Origin: Orientallactaga sibirica
Lineage: Eukaryota > Chordata > Mammalia > Rodentia > Dipodidae
Reading direction: 5' to 3'
Assembly: GCA_036365145.1 (NCBI GenBank)
Contig: JAEOAD010000015.1
Coordinates: 8,921,501 to 8,985,500, forward strand
Length of the DNA stretch: 64,000 bases
In this document: in pieces, positions 47,645 to 58,182 of the stretch
Position numbering within the stretch: position 1 is the first letter of the stretch
Layout: the number at the start of each line of letters is the position of its first letter
The notes under the pieces: model-generated
Seen by the model: the letters and a program-made list of their open reading frames with translations, nothing else
Told to the model about the DNA's origin: nothing
The model's database searches: none
Program-made: the position numbers and the translations under genes

Positions 47645-48300
47645 GTATGACCCAGGGGTACCATAATCCTTAGTCTACACCAAATGGAATCTATATTCTA
47701 CCACAAAGATACTTGCACATGCAAGTTCATTGCTGTGCTATTCATTATAGCTAGGAAATGGAATCAGCCTAGATGTCCATCAACAGATGAATGGAGAATA
47801 TGTACATGGTGCATATTTCCAACGGAATTTTTTTTCTCCTGTAGATTATTTTTTTAATTTATTTTTTATTTATATTATTCTAATTTTACATTCATAATGG
47901 TGATCTATTAAAAGAAATAAATTTTTCAATAAAATAGGTCTAATTAAAAATAGTATATTAAGTGAGGCAACTTTGGCTCTGAAATATAAACGCTATATGT
48001 TCTCTCTCATACATGAACCTTAGCATCTAATTTTATATATGTGCATTTATTTGGGGATGAGTGTGAGCAAAAGTCATAAAATTTGAAACAGCCACACCAG
48101 AGATGAAACACAGTGTACTGGAGTGGGTAACAGAACATAAGGGAGACGAGTCCAATGGGGTAAGGGGGCAAGGAGAATTGTGAGAGGAGCCTGGAGGAAG
48201 AAGAGCAAATCAAACTCAGTTTGTATGGACAGGCCAGAAGGAAACCTGTTATTTTGTATGCTAATTAAATTATCAATAAGTTAAAAATGCGGGATGAGAT
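47645..48300 (+). mobile_element. L1 3'-end fragment (end of ORF2 and 3' UTR)
   Basis: 'tcattatagctaggaaatgg', 'gatgtccatcaacagatgaa' and 'gtacatggtgcatatttcca' match the well-known end of mammalian L1 ORF2 in its own order. Then 'aagtgaggcaac' and 'tgttctctctcatacatgaa' continue into 3' UTR-like DNA to about 48260. 47830-47930 is T-rich with an apparent insertion or degraded segment. The frame is broken, so no reverse transcriptase is encoded. Confidence 0.8.
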
Positions 48301-49529
48301 AAACTAAAGCCTAATCACTGCTTGTATGGAATATTGTTTGCCCACCTTTTTAATTTTTCAATTATATTTACTCATCTATGTGCTTCTCCTAATATTTTAA
48401 TCCTTACTAAAAGAAGGTAGAAAGTGTTTGCTCTCATGTTTGAATTCTGACACATCATGTTCTCAACCTTGTGTCCTTGATTTTTTTTCTTTCAACATCA
48501 CAGCAACAGCCCAGTTACCTTAAAAATACAATAAAAGACAGATTCTTTTGAAAGATAGAAAAATGCAATTTTCTTTACTTTCTCAAAATGATATAGCTTT
48601 TGAAAATATTAGACTTTTGACCAACTTCTGAATTCAGAGCTAAAGAGTTACCATTCCATTGCTTCCTACATGAACATAATATCATTTGATATTGTTCACA
48701 TGGTTCAAATAAATGGAAAGTTATTTGCAGTTAGTCTGAGAGATATGTAAGAAATTTTTCTGGAGAGTTGATCAAGTTTTGTTAAGCTTGGGAGTCCCTG
48801 TAACTACCCAGGTCCATCGCATGATTTAAGAAGATGATGAGAAAACGTGGCCTTATTCAATTGAGACCATTCTCTGACTTCCTGCACCTTTCGACAACAA
48901 AGGAACGAATGCACTCAGAGCATATCCTTCTGAAATTTCCTTTGGCTTAGTTTCTATGTGAGAGTGAAAGCACAGTTCAGAAACACAGGAAGAAATACAT
49001 GGATTGGATTCAGAAACTAGCAGAGTGGCATATGTCCATGAAGGCATCTTATTTCACAAATGTTCCAATTGAGTCCTGCTATTGTATGAGTCTAGGCTCT
49101 TCATTTCTACTGAAATCAGTCTGAAAGGTTTTGGAGATTCTCTCCTGAGAAACTAGCATACCTGCCATTGGACCGGAGATTCTATCATTATAAATCCACA
49201 TTGAAGCATTGGTGTGCTTTACACTTATTTTGTAAATACATGGTTCAAAATTGTGTACATATGATTTACATTGAGTACTAAGAGGATTCATAAGAGAGGG
49301 GACATTTTAAGGGAAATGAGGTAGTCACATAAATAGAGAAGTATATAGTAATAAGTTCCTGAGAATACTATTTAGAACTCAATATCAGATCCACCCAAAA
49401 CTCAACTGTGTGTCAGCCTATCTATCCACTATCTATTTTTGAATGATTTGAACAAGATTCATAAGTGTTGAAAGACAGTTGTAATGATTTATTACTTAGA
49501 ATAATTTGATGAAATTGTTCATATTACCT
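48301..49529. other. Unique DNA
   Basis: No recognised feature. Minus-strand frames 48853-49047 and 49079-49291 are unremarkable. Confidence 0.4.
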
Positions 49530-49620
49530 CTGATTCAGATGGCAAAATTGAAAATCACAAATGTTGAATAACTTACTTACAATGCATAAAATGAAAGAAA
49601 GTATTTAGACTCAACCCTGG
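49530..49620 (+). repeat. MIR-like ancient SINE fragment
   Basis: 'gattcagatggcaaaattga', 'ttgaataacttacttaca' and 'gtatttagactcaaccctgg' follow the MIR core order. Low identity. Confidence 0.45.
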
Positions 49621-49692
49621 ATAGTTGTAATCTACTAAGGGCCTCTTCTGTTTTTGTTTCTGCTATTCTTTATTTTCTTGGTATCTGATGTG

Positions 49693-49693
<1 letters not shown>

Positions 49694-49730
<37 letters not shown>
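49694..49730. repeat. (TG)n microsatellite
   Basis: About 18 TG dinucleotides in an unbroken run. Alternating purine-pyrimidine DNA of this length can adopt Z-form; probably polymorphic. Confidence 0.95.
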
Positions 49731-49794
49731 GAAGTTACTAACAATAAAATTAGTTTCATATTATAATATGGATATATAAAAAGGTATTTTATTC

Positions 49795-50240
49795 AATACT
49801 TTTTTGGTAAACAGATTGTTTTCAGGTTTTAAGAAATGTTATAACAACCAAAACTGTATGAATTGTTATCTTTGCAAACATACCTCCAGGAAAAATCAGT
49901 TTTTAGCAGAAAAATGACTGGATCAAAGGATATGCATATTTTAAAACTTTTGAAATATACTCTCCTAAATCACTATCTGGAAAGAACTTTCCAATTTGCA
50001 TTGCTCATCAGAGACTGAGCTGATCAATTTTGCTAAGCCCTCACCAGATATGATGATCTTTTATTTAAAACTTTGACAGTTTGAATATCACAGTATAACT
50101 GACTATAGTTTTAATTTGAAATTTTATTATAAATCAGAAAGGTGGAGCATTTTCATACGGTTAGTACTAACTCATTTATTCTGTGGTTAAATGCCTAATT
50201 ACCTTATTCATGAAAATGTCTATAAAATCCAGTGATCATT
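49795..50240 (-). mobile_element. Ancient L1M fragment, reverse orientation
   Basis: 'gactggatcaaaggatatgc', 'tttccaatttgcattgctca', 'tttgacagtttgaatatcac' and 'ggtggagcattttcatacgg' follow, in order, the antisense reading of the end of L1M ORF2 ('gctggatcaaagggtatg', 'caatttacattccca', 'gagcatcttttcata'). Strongly diverged and frame-broken. Confidence 0.65.
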
Positions 50241-50502
50241 CATTATGTTATATTTATTGTAAATAATTTTAGAGATTTAATTATACATGTTTTACTTGTT
50301 AAAAAATAAAAGCCTTTTTAGAATATCAACATTTGGTTTAATGCTTAGACAAACATCCCCTGATGTCAAGATTACATAATTTTACTCTTATTTTGTACCG
50401 TTCTTTATGGCTTTAATTTTGCGAAAATCTTCTTTATTTTGCTGAATTATTTGTAGGGGCATAATTCTCTATTATTTTTCTTCAAAAAAAAAAAATAACT
50501 AC

Positions 50503-50711
50503 TGGGCTGGAGAGATTGCTCAGCTGTGAAAGCACTTGCCTGCAAAGCCTAAGGAACCAAGTTGAATTCCCCAGTGCCCATGTAAAGCCAGATGCACTAA
50601 GTGTCACATGCATCTGGAGTTCATTTGCAGTGTCTAGAAACCCTGGAAAGCCCATTCTCTCTCTTTTCCTCCTTTTCATTCTCTCTCATATTAAATAAAT
50701 AGATATAATAC
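50503..50711 (+). mobile_element. tRNA-derived SINE (short subfamily)
   Basis: The head 'gggctggagagattgctcag' is followed by 'gcacttgcctgcaaagccta' and 'ttgaattccccagtgcccat'. The body has 'catgcatctggagttcattt', a CTCTCT/TCCT tract and 'ttaaataaatag'. Flanks 'aactact' at 50496-50502 and near 50722 suggest a short duplication. Nearly full length. Confidence 0.9.
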
Positions 50712-51094
50712 TTTAAAAAAAACTACTTATGTCAAGTTTATTGGGTGGCTTTTATCTACTAATTTCATTATCAATTTTTCCTAAAACTATTAACATGAAG
50801 TATGATATTAATAGATTGAATAATATTGAATTACAGAACCTCAGTAATTTGTGTTTTTACAAATCAGCTCCTTTCCATCTTCTTAGAATGTTCCTTTTGT
50901 TTATTATGTTAAAAATTGATTTTAATTGTACACAACATACCAACTAGTTGCACATATATAAGCAATATAAAAAGAATAAAGGCCATAATTTCTGTTAGAT
51001 GTTGGAATTATTTTATTTGATTTTGTTAGTGATTTTTTTTGCATTTTTCAATATGTAAATTTTTAATTGTAATTTATTTATTAAATTGTAATTT

Positions 51095-51735
51095 ATTTTA
51101 TTTACTTTACTTATTTAGAACAGTTTGGGTCTACAACAAAATTGAGGATACCTGATTCCCACATATCCTTTTTCTATGTTTGCATAACTGTCCCCAATAG
51201 CAACATTTTGCATTTCAAATTTGGTAAATCTGTTATAATTGCTGGAATTGCATTGACACATCATTCTCAAGTAAAGATTATATTTTTCTTAGGGTACACA
51301 CATGTTATACATTCTGTGTGTTTGTACACTGTATCATGAATGGTGGCACCTCCATATACTATAACCACTGAGTAGTTTTACAACCATAGTACTTCTTGCC
51401 CTGCCTCTTCCTTTCTCCCTTTGACCACCTTTGGCAACTAGTGGTCTTTCTATGGTCCCCATAGCTCACCTTTACCAGAATTCATATGGTTGCCACTCTG
51501 CAGTGTTTCTTATTAGCCTCTTTCATTAATGCATACTTAAGCTCCTCTACATATTTTCATGACCTAAAGTCATTTTAGTTCTGATAAATGTTTGACTTCT
51601 TGAAGGACATCTTGATTGCTTCTAAGTTTTGTCAACTATTAATAAAACTATTTCTATAAACATTTGTGTGCAGGTTTTTGTATAAACATATTTTCAACTG
51701 CCTTGGTTAAATACCAAATACTTTTTTGTTTAGCC
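51095..51735 (-). mobile_element. Ancient L1M 3' end, reverse orientation
   Basis: The plus strand begins 'gaacagtttgggtctacaac' (antisense L1M 3' UTR), continues 'ttgacacatcattctcaagt' and 'ggcaactagtggtctttcta', then 'gaaggacatcttgattgctt', 'ttctataaacatttgtgtgc' and 'tggttaaataccaaata', the antisense end of ORF2. About 640 bases in correct order make this the longest L1 relic in the window. No coding capacity. Confidence 0.8.
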
Positions 51736-52179
51736 ATAGGATCATAATATGTTTTATATAATATCTTTTTTGTACCTAATATACAAAGGCTTACACCATC
51801 AAATATAATGACTATACAGTTTTATGCCAATAATGCAAGTTTTTCAACCAATAATATATTATTTTATAATCAGTTATTTTACAAATGCTACGTTCATAAA
51901 CAATAATCTAATGTAATATCACTATATTTAAATATCTGAGAAAAGAGGTGTTTGACTATAATTTGCTGAAGCACAGCTTTTCTGAGGAGGGGACATGCCT
52001 TTTGCCTTCATTCTGTACAACATATTTTACTCCCAAATCCTGTTACTAAAATTATTGTTTAGCCTTGAGAAAAAATAAAAGTAATATGTGTACTTGTTTG
52101 GACAATTTGTGTTCACCTAAGTCCATTTAACCTATCACACAGGAGATCCATCCTGCATGTACCAATAAAGAACTACCTA

Positions 52180-52580
52180 TCATCCCCCCCCCCCCGCCCA
52201 CTCTTGCAGCTTTGTCCTCCGGTGGCCTTGCTCTGCTCCAATTTCCTTACCTGAAAGACTGGAATATTGGGCTATTATATCCCTGAGATCTGCTGTACCC
52301 TCAGCCTGAAATCCCAAAGTGCTGATGGTGGGTGTCCCTCAAATCCCCTGGTCTGCTCCTTTGTTCTGGGGAAGGGACGCCTATCAAAGCACAGACCTTG
52401 TTTGTCCTTCATAGTTGGTATGTTGCCCAAGTACTTTAAGAAGGCAAGTTTGAAAGAGCTGGGAGTGTGGCAGATGCCTCTGTGGGGACAGGCATTGGGA
52501 AATCACATATTGCTCTATATGGCAAGTCATCCATTCTCAGTTGAAGGCCTGATTCATGGTCTGCTGGCTTAAGTTTTCTT
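52180..52580. other. GC-richer block after a C13 run, unassigned
   Basis: A poly-C run at about 52185-52197 opens a segment with higher GC than its flanks and an open frame of 101 codons on the plus strand (52267-52572). An AATAAAG lies just upstream (52164-52170). It might be a decayed LTR or retroviral internal piece, or a processed-gene relic, but no family or domain is recognisable. I leave it unnamed. Confidence 0.3.
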
Positions 52581-52844
52581 ATAAGACTCCTCTAATGCTG
52601 CATGACCAAGGTTGAGAGTAGCACTCCTCTTTTCTTATGATGGGCTCTGCATTTTCTATTATTTAGGTTTTCCCCCATTTCTTTGTATTGTGAGTATGGG
52701 ATTTCAAAAAATATGATATTACAGCTTCTCAGGCCTATTTGGATACAAGGGTGGATTGCTACAGTCTGTTGCAATTTTTCTTAACAAAAAAATGTACAAG
52801 ATGCATACACTTTTCTTTCTTTTTATATTTATTTATTTCCTTCT

Positions 52845-52975
52845 TGATTGATTTTTGAGTTAGAGTCATGCTGTATCCCAGGCTGACCTGAAATTCACTA
52901 TGTAGTCTCAGGCGGTCCTCCTACCTCTGCTTCCCAAGTGCTGGGATTAAGAGCATGCACTACCATGCCCGGCTT
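52845..52975 (-). mobile_element. B1-like SINE
   Basis: 'tttttgagttagagtcatgc', 'tcccaggctgacctgaaatt', 'cactatgtagtctcaggcgg' and 'gctgggattaagagcatgca' followed by 'ccatgcccggctt'. The middle lacks about 15 bases ('tggccttgaactcatggtga' is absent). Confidence 0.85.
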
Positions 52976-52980
52976 GCTCT

Positions 52981-52999
52981 TTCTTTCTCTCTCTCTTTT

Positions 53000-53057
<58 letters not shown>

Positions 53058-53138
53058 TTCCTTCCTTCCTTCCTTCCTTCCTTCCTTCCTTCCTTCCTTT
53101 CTTTCTCTCTTCTTTCTTTCTTTCTTTCTTTCTTTCTT
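52981..53138. repeat. Compound (CTTT)n-(CCTT)n-(CTTT)n microsatellite
   Basis: CTTT units to about 53055, CCTT units to about 53098 and CTTT again to 53138. It lies directly on the tail side of the B1-like copy that follows, so it probably grew from that copy's A-tail. Open frames here translate simple repeats. Confidence 0.93.
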
Positions 53139-53283
53139 TTTTCATTTGAGGTAGGGTGTCACTCTAACTCAGGCTAACCTGCAATTCACTATGTAGTCTC
53201 AGGTGGCCTTGAACTCATGGTGATCCTCCTACCTCTGCCTCCCGAGTGCTGGGATTAAAGGCATGCACCACCATGCCTGGCTC
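53139..53283 (-). mobile_element. B1-like SINE, low divergence
   Basis: 'tttgaggtagggtgtcactc', 'aactcaggctaacctgcaat', 'ggtgatcctcctacctctgc' and 'gctgggattaaaggcatgca' ending 'ccatgcctggct'. Full length, with few differences from the window's B1-like consensus. Confidence 0.9.
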
Positions 53284-53329
53284 CCACTCTTTATTTTTTA
53301 AAATATTATTTATTTTTTTTATTTATTTT

Positions 53330-53432
53330 TTTATTGTTTTTTATTGACTTTTATACTCACATACAAAGAAAAAACCCACATGATATGTCCCTTCCCTCCC
53401 CCCATTCCCCTTTAGAACTCAAGTCTCTATCA
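53330..53432 (-). mobile_element. Possible L1 3' UTR fragment, reverse orientation
   Basis: 'tattgacttttatactcaca', 'cccacatgatatgtcccttc', 'cattcccctttagaactcaa' resembles the antisense 3' UTR of rodent L1s as I remember them. It is interrupted on the right by a SINE. Tentative. Confidence 0.4.
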
Positions 53433-53434
53433 TA

Positions 53435-53628
53435 TTATTTATTTTTTTATTTTCAAGCAGACAGAGAGAGAGAGAGAGATACCAGGGCCTCTCACCACTG
53501 CAACAAACTCCAGATGCATGCATTACTTTGTGCACCTGGCTTTAAGTACGTATTGAAGAATCAAACCCAGGCTGTCAAGGTCAAGCTTTGCAAGCAAGCA
53601 ACTTTAACCACTGAGACATTCCAGCCCC
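53435..53628 (-). mobile_element. tRNA-derived SINE (short subfamily)
   Basis: GA tract, 'ataccagggcctctcaccac', 'ctccagatgcatgcattact', 'gcacctggctttaagtacgt' and head complement 'ccactgagacattccagccc'. An insertion of 'gctgtcaaggtcaa' is private to this copy. Confidence 0.85.
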
Positions 53629-54239
53629 CATTTTCTTTTTTAATTTGAATTTCAGTAGATATATCAGTGCATGTATATATAATACATAGATGATAAGTGA
53701 TAATAGATGATAGATGTTCTGTGAAACTGATTATAGTTTTAGTTTTACTTGTAATTCTAGAAACTGTATTCTCATTTTCAATTGATGAGGCTTTGTGTAA
53801 GACTTTTCAAAAATATTCTTGTTGCCTAAATCACTTCCATGATTTCTTTTCTAATTGTATTAGTTGTGCTTCCATCTTTCAATGGCTCATGTCTTTTAGT
53901 CTCAGCAGATTTATTGTTCTTTATTATAACCTATATTAAGTTTAAAGATTTTATAAGCTTTAAGAATAAATGTATAATGTATAAAATTTTATCAGTTTTA
54001 CCTGAGCTTTCATGCAAAATAAGTTTTTTATAAAGTGTGACAGAATTCTGATTTATACCTTATAGTCAGATTTTATTTACTTTTTAAATAAAATTATTAT
54101 TCAGCAAAATTGAATATTTTTCATTTATTGGTCATGTAGTATTGTGAAATCCACTTGTGAAATATTGTTACTAGTATTTTATGGAATGTGCATGTGTGTT
54201 TTCTGTTTATAGTTTCATTGATTTGTTCAGTTATATTTG
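53629..54239. other. AT-rich DNA
   Basis: No gene. Parts near 53700-53950 faintly recall antisense L1M but cannot be named with confidence. Confidence 0.35.
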
Positions 54240-54244
54240 TTTTA

Positions 54245-54386
54245 ATTTATTTTTTTCAGATAGGGTTTATTATATTTACCTGGCCTTGAATTAACTATGT
54301 AGCCCAAGCTAGCCTCAAACTCACAATAATCCTGCTTCCTCAACTTTCTAATTGTTGGAATTATAGGAGCCACCAAACTTGGCATA
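54245..54386 (-). mobile_element. Old B1-like SINE
   Basis: 'ttcagatagggtttattata', 'ggccttgaattaactatgta', 'agcctcaaactcacaataat' and 'gttggaattataggagccac' follow the antisense B1 order with many substitutions. Confidence 0.7.
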
Positions 54387-54539
54387 ATTTTTTTTCTTCA
54401 TTGAATAGAATGCTGTAAGTATTATTCCTAATTTTCCAAACAAAATTGTAAAACATGTATTATTTAGTATTTCTCCATAGAGGATACAATTCTATATTTA
54501 CTAATCAAATTAAGTGTGCCAATTGACTAAAATTCTTTT

Positions 54540-54664
54540 CTTGAGATATAATTTACAAATATTTTTAAGTTGTGCAAGTTAATAATTGATTTAAGCATAC
54601 ATCATGAAATGTTTGTCACAATCAAGGTGACATATCTATCACTTCACAATTTATTTTTTCTCTT
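54540..54664 (-). mobile_element. L1M 3'-end fragment interrupted by a SINE
   Basis: 'cttgagatataatttacaaa', 'catcatgaaatgtttgtcac' and 'tgacatatctatcacttcac' are the antisense L1M 3' end. The L1 wording resumes after the SINE at about 54894-54970 ('tttaagaatacagaagattg'), so the SINE landed inside it. Confidence 0.6.
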
Positions 54665-54677
54665 CATTTTATGTTTT

Positions 54678-54880
54678 CTAATATTTTTATTTATTTTAAG
54701 AAGACATAGAGACAGACATACACGGGGGGAGGGAGGGAGAGGCACTCCAACTGTTGCAAACAAACTTCAGATGCATGCACCACTTTGTGCATCTGGCTTT
54801 AAGTGGGTATTAAGGAATCAAACCAGGTTTGTTAGTCTTTGTATGCAAGCACATAAGCATTGAGCAATCTCTTCAGCCTC
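54678..54880 (-). mobile_element. tRNA-derived SINE inserted in an L1M fragment
   Basis: (ATTT), GA-rich and 'ggggggagggagggagagg' bases, then 'ttcagatgcatgcaccactt', 'gtgcatctggctttaagtgg' and 'gagcaatctcttcagcct'. Flanks CATTTTATGTTTT (54665-54677) and CATTTTGTGTTTT (54881-54893) are the target duplication with one difference. Confidence 0.9.
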
Positions 54881-55107
54881 CATTTTGTGTTTTAAGAATA
54901 CAGAAGATTGACCTTAGGAAACATCTCTCCAAACGGAAGTTCTTATAAACATTACTCTAGGAATATTAGAGACCAGAGATAATTCTAGTGCAGATAAAAT
55001 CTTAATCTTGACTATAATGTGATAAATACATTTGCACAGACAGGACTGGCCATAGAAATATAGCTCCCTTAATCAATAACTATAGCAGATAAAATGTTAA
55101 ATTTAAG

Positions 55108-55241
55108 CCGAGCGTGGTGGCGCACGCCTTTAATCCCAGCACTCAGGAGGCAGAGGTAGGAGGATTGCCAGGAGTTCAAGGCCACCCTGAGACTACATAG
55201 TTAATTCCAGGTCAGCCTGGGCTAGAGTGCGACCCTACCTC

Positions 55242-55269
<28 letters not shown>
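55108..55269 (+). mobile_element. Young B1-like SINE with target duplication
   Basis: Nearly perfect copy: 'ccgagcgtggtggcgcacgc', 'ctttaatcccagcactcagg', 'agactacatagttaattcca', 'ggctagagtgcgaccctacc', then a pure A run of about 28. Flanks GTTAAATTTAAG (55096-55107) and GTTAAACTTAAG (55270-55281). Several CpG sites survive, which indicates a recent insertion. Best reference for the B1-like consensus here, including an intact Pol III B-box area 'gagttcaaggcc'. Confidence 0.94.
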
Positions 55270-55272
<3 letters not shown>

Positions 55273-55281
55273 AAACTTAAG

Positions 55282-56481
55282 TATCTTATATTAAAAAAAC
55301 TGCAGTGCTTTAATACTATTGTCCCTAATTAATAGATGTAGAAGTATGTGAAATTATTAGTTTCCATAGCATCATACAACTATTGAGTTCTCTCCACATG
55401 CACACACAAAAAAGACACCTTTGTGTCACTTTTAAAGAATAAATAAAAGTTCTAGAATGCTGATTAGCATATATGCCCCATAGGTCTCAGTGGAAAGAAT
55501 TATATGGCATTCCCAGTCATAACTCATAATGGGCAACCCATCAAAGGAAATTATTGTTATTAATTTATAATTATCAAGATTTAAACTTTAAGATCTCTGT
55601 GATACTGCAAATAAAATTTCCATTGTTGGGGATAAACACTGTCTTTTTGTGACACAGAAACAGATATGGGATATAAGAGCAAGAGAAGATGAGTCAAAAA
55701 CTATTACAGACCATACTTCTTGGGAAATGGGGAAAATAGATTATCATCGAGAGAAATAGGAAAAGAACAAAGAGATGTCAGTCTTGATGGAAAGATGATA
55801 GCTTTGGTTTGGCACAAGTTGGAGATGGGATTTTCAAAAGGAATTGCCAGCACATAGTTACAATGTCTGAAGCACACAAAAGTGGTCAGAGCACAGAAAA
55901 TGAGAGTTCTGAAAATTCCTCCATAGACATGGCCATTGATGTCATGGAAATTATCAGACTTACACTTGAAAGAAACAAAGACTGAGTGTTAGGAATCATC
56001 TCTAATTACGAGAATAAAGTTGCCAATATGAATAAATAAAGAAAGTGCAAGTGGAAATAGACCACATACTATTTTTAAATATCAGTATGTGATACTTCAT
56101 AAAATATAGGCTATTAAATTCAACATTGAATAATTAACATCCCTAACTTTTTTCTTCTTTATTAGAAAACATTTTAAACCTCTCTAAATGTTTCATCAAG
56201 TAGTGGCATCATTATTTAATCATTCTTTTGCACGGAATATTTACTTACATAGTTATTTATTATGTTAAAATTTCAGGTTTTAATGCACTCATAGGCTTCC
56301 ACCTTAAAATATAAGCCTGAAGGTAGATGATCTTAGGAGATTTAAACAAAACTTGTTTTCAGAAAACAGTTGGCTAGAAAACAATGTTTAATAAAGAGAG
56401 AAACTATTTGAACTTTCTTTGGCACAGCTGCATCAACTGAAAGTACACATCTTTAGTTGATTTCATCACAAGGTTGCTATC
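55282..56481. other. Unique AT-rich DNA
   Basis: No gene or repeat copy recognised. Confidence 0.4.
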
Positions 56482-56496
56482 AAGAAACATCATGTG

Positions 56497-56656
56497 GGGG
56501 CTGGAGAGTTGGTTTAGCAGTTAAGGTACTTGCCTGCAAAGCCAAAGGACCCAGGACCCCACCAGATGCACAAGGTGGCACATTCATTTGCAGTGGCTGG
56601 AGGCCCTCACGTGTCCATTCTCTCTCTTTCTCTCAAATAAATAAAAATCAATTTTT
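56497..56656 (+). mobile_element. tRNA-derived SINE, outer member of the nest
   Basis: It starts 'ggggctggagagttggttta', has 'aggtacttgcctgcaaagcc', lacks the B-box to 'ccacgt' part (a deletion of about 30 bases), then has 'cagatgcacaaggtggcaca' and 'tctctcaaataaat'. Tail interrupted by the next element. Confidence 0.88.
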
Positions 56657-56933
56657 TTAATTTTTTAAATTTTTTTATTATTTTATTTATTTTTGGAGAG
56701 AGACACAGAGAGAGAGAGACAGAGAGGGAGAGGGAGACAATAGAGAATGGGCGCACCAGCAGTCTCACAGCTGCTGTGAACAAAATCCAGATGCGTGCAC
56801 CCCTTGTGGCCAAGTGCGGCATTGTGCCCTTGCATCACTTTGCATCTGGCTAAATGTGGGACCTGGAGTTTGGAACCGGCATTCTTAGGCTTAGGAGGAA
56901 GGCACCTTAACCACTAAGCCATCTCTCCAGTCC
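56657..56933 (-). mobile_element. tRNA-derived SINE, long subfamily, inner insertion
   Basis: Bounded by ATAAAAATCAATTTTT at 56641-56656 and 56934-56949, a perfect 16-bp duplication. The plus strand has 'gcgcaccagcagtctcacag', 'ccaagtgcggcattgtgccc', 'gggacctggagtttggaacc' and 'taagccatctctccagtcc'. It is the youngest event in this nest. Confidence 0.93.
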
Positions 56934-56949
56934 ATAAAAATCAATTTTT

Positions 56950-57119
56950 ATCCAGGCATGATGGTGCATGCCTTTAATCCCAGCACTCAGGAGGCAGAGG
57001 TAGGAGGATTGCCATGAGTTCGAGGCCACCCTGAGATTCCATAGTGTTTTTCAGGTCAGCCTGAGCTGGAGTGATACCCTACCTTGAAAAACAAAAAAAA
57101 GAAAAAGAAAAGAAAAAGA
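56950..57119 (+). mobile_element. B1-like SINE, distal member of the nest
   Basis: 'atccaggcatgatggtgcat', 'gccatgagttcgaggccacc', 'gagattccatagtgtttttc' and 'ggagtgataccctaccttga', then an AAAAAG-type tail. It has no private duplication; its right end uses the outer one of the nest. Confidence 0.88.
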
Positions 57120-57134
57120 AAGAAACATCATGTG

Positions 57135-57463
57135 AAAATGAGAAACCTACTCTTCTTTTCCTGGAAAGACACAAAAGGAATGTAATGTGGGAAAGTAATT
57201 ATTTAGCCATGCCCTTCAATATTTTATTTATCAGACCATAATCCCAAGACATCAAAAAGCATACAAGAGGAAAAAAAGACATATCAAAGTAGAAGTAGGA
57301 TTAGTTGGGAAGAGGAAGGAGTTCAGTGGAAGGGAACCAGGAGAGAGAGGACCAGAGAATGTCATGTGAGTGGATTATTATCAGAATACATTAAATACAT
57401 GTATAAAAATTGTCAATATATAAAAAGTATATCCTAGTGGATTTAAAAGATAAAAAGATAAGT
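57135..57463. other. Purine-rich DNA, possible L1 3' UTR remnant
   Basis: 57285-57425 ('gggaagaggaaggagttcag' and 'aatacattaaatacatgtat') recalls the purine-rich 3' UTR and end of rodent L1s, but I would not name it a copy without a library search. Confidence 0.35.
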
Positions 57464-57691
57464 GGAGCAGGCACAGGATGGCTCAGCAGATAAAGTGCTT
57501 ACCACCCAAGCTTGATTGCCTGAGTTCTTATCCCTGGAACACATGTAAAAACTAGGAGAATTTCCCAGTAGCTCATGGACCAGTTAGCTTAGTAAATGGA
57601 GTAGTAACAATAAGAGATTCTGACTCAAATGAGGTGGGAGGCAAAAATGGACTCAAAAATTGTCCTCTGACCTCCATAAGCACATTTTATG
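57464..57691 (+). mobile_element. B3/B2-class-like SINE
   Basis: 'ggcacaggatggctcagcag' and 'ttgcctgagttcttatccct' form a tRNA-like head with a B-box-like core. 'attgtcctctgacctccata' near the end is typical of the rodent B2/B3 superfamily. Old copy. Confidence 0.6.
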
Positions 57692-57844
57692 TTTCAATGA
57701 ATTCTTTAACTGAAATTGTTATCTTACTATATCAAAATTACTTAGGTTTTAGTCCTGGGTTTCCTCCTGACTCGTCCTTTGTATGAAAAAAAGACTATTG
57801 GTCAGGAAGAATGAGCTAGTCTAAGTAATCTATGAAGTGATAGT

Positions 57845-58177
57845 TGTGGCAGTGTGAATGCAATGCCCCCAATGCCTTAAGTATTTTTTGATGAAGGTTA
57901 AGCTTCCTACTGAGTCTTCAGCAGGTGGATCCGTGCTGGAAGAGATGTGTCACTAAGGGCAGATCTTGAGTAAGCCCTAAGGTGTGTGTTCTAAGTCAGC
58001 TCATTTTAGCTGGTGCTGGCTCTTTTCTCATTGCTATGGATATATGATGAAGTTATCCAGCCTTTTGTATCATAGTGAAATTTCCCCTGGGATCTGTAAG
58101 CCTGAAATAAGCCCATTTCTCTCATAAGCTACTTTTTGTCAAGTGTTTGTCCCAGCAATGAGAAGGTAACTGCAACA
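57845..58177 (+). mobile_element. Solo ERVL/MaLR-like LTR with 5-bp duplication
   Basis: Starts TGTGGCAGTGTGAATG and ends 'cccagcaatgagaaggtaac' then TGCAACA. It contains 'gctggaagagatgtgtcact' and a polyadenylation-like 'gaaataagcccatttctct', the usual wording of rodent ERVL-type LTRs. ATAGT lies at 57840-57844 and 58178-58182. The 333-base length is within the MaLR range. Internal region absent. Confidence 0.82.
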
Positions 58178-58182
58178 ATAGT

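Larger units (their letters stand above)
56482..57134 (+). mobile_element. Nested SINE cassette bounded by one 15-bp duplication
   Basis: AAGAAACATCATGTG lies at 56482-56496 and, unchanged, at 57120-57134. Between them are a plus tRNA-SINE (56497-56656), a minus long-form tRNA-SINE with its own duplication (56657-56933) and a plus B1-like unit (56950-57119). The outer duplication shows that the first unit and the B1-like unit share one insertion site. Confidence 0.9.
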
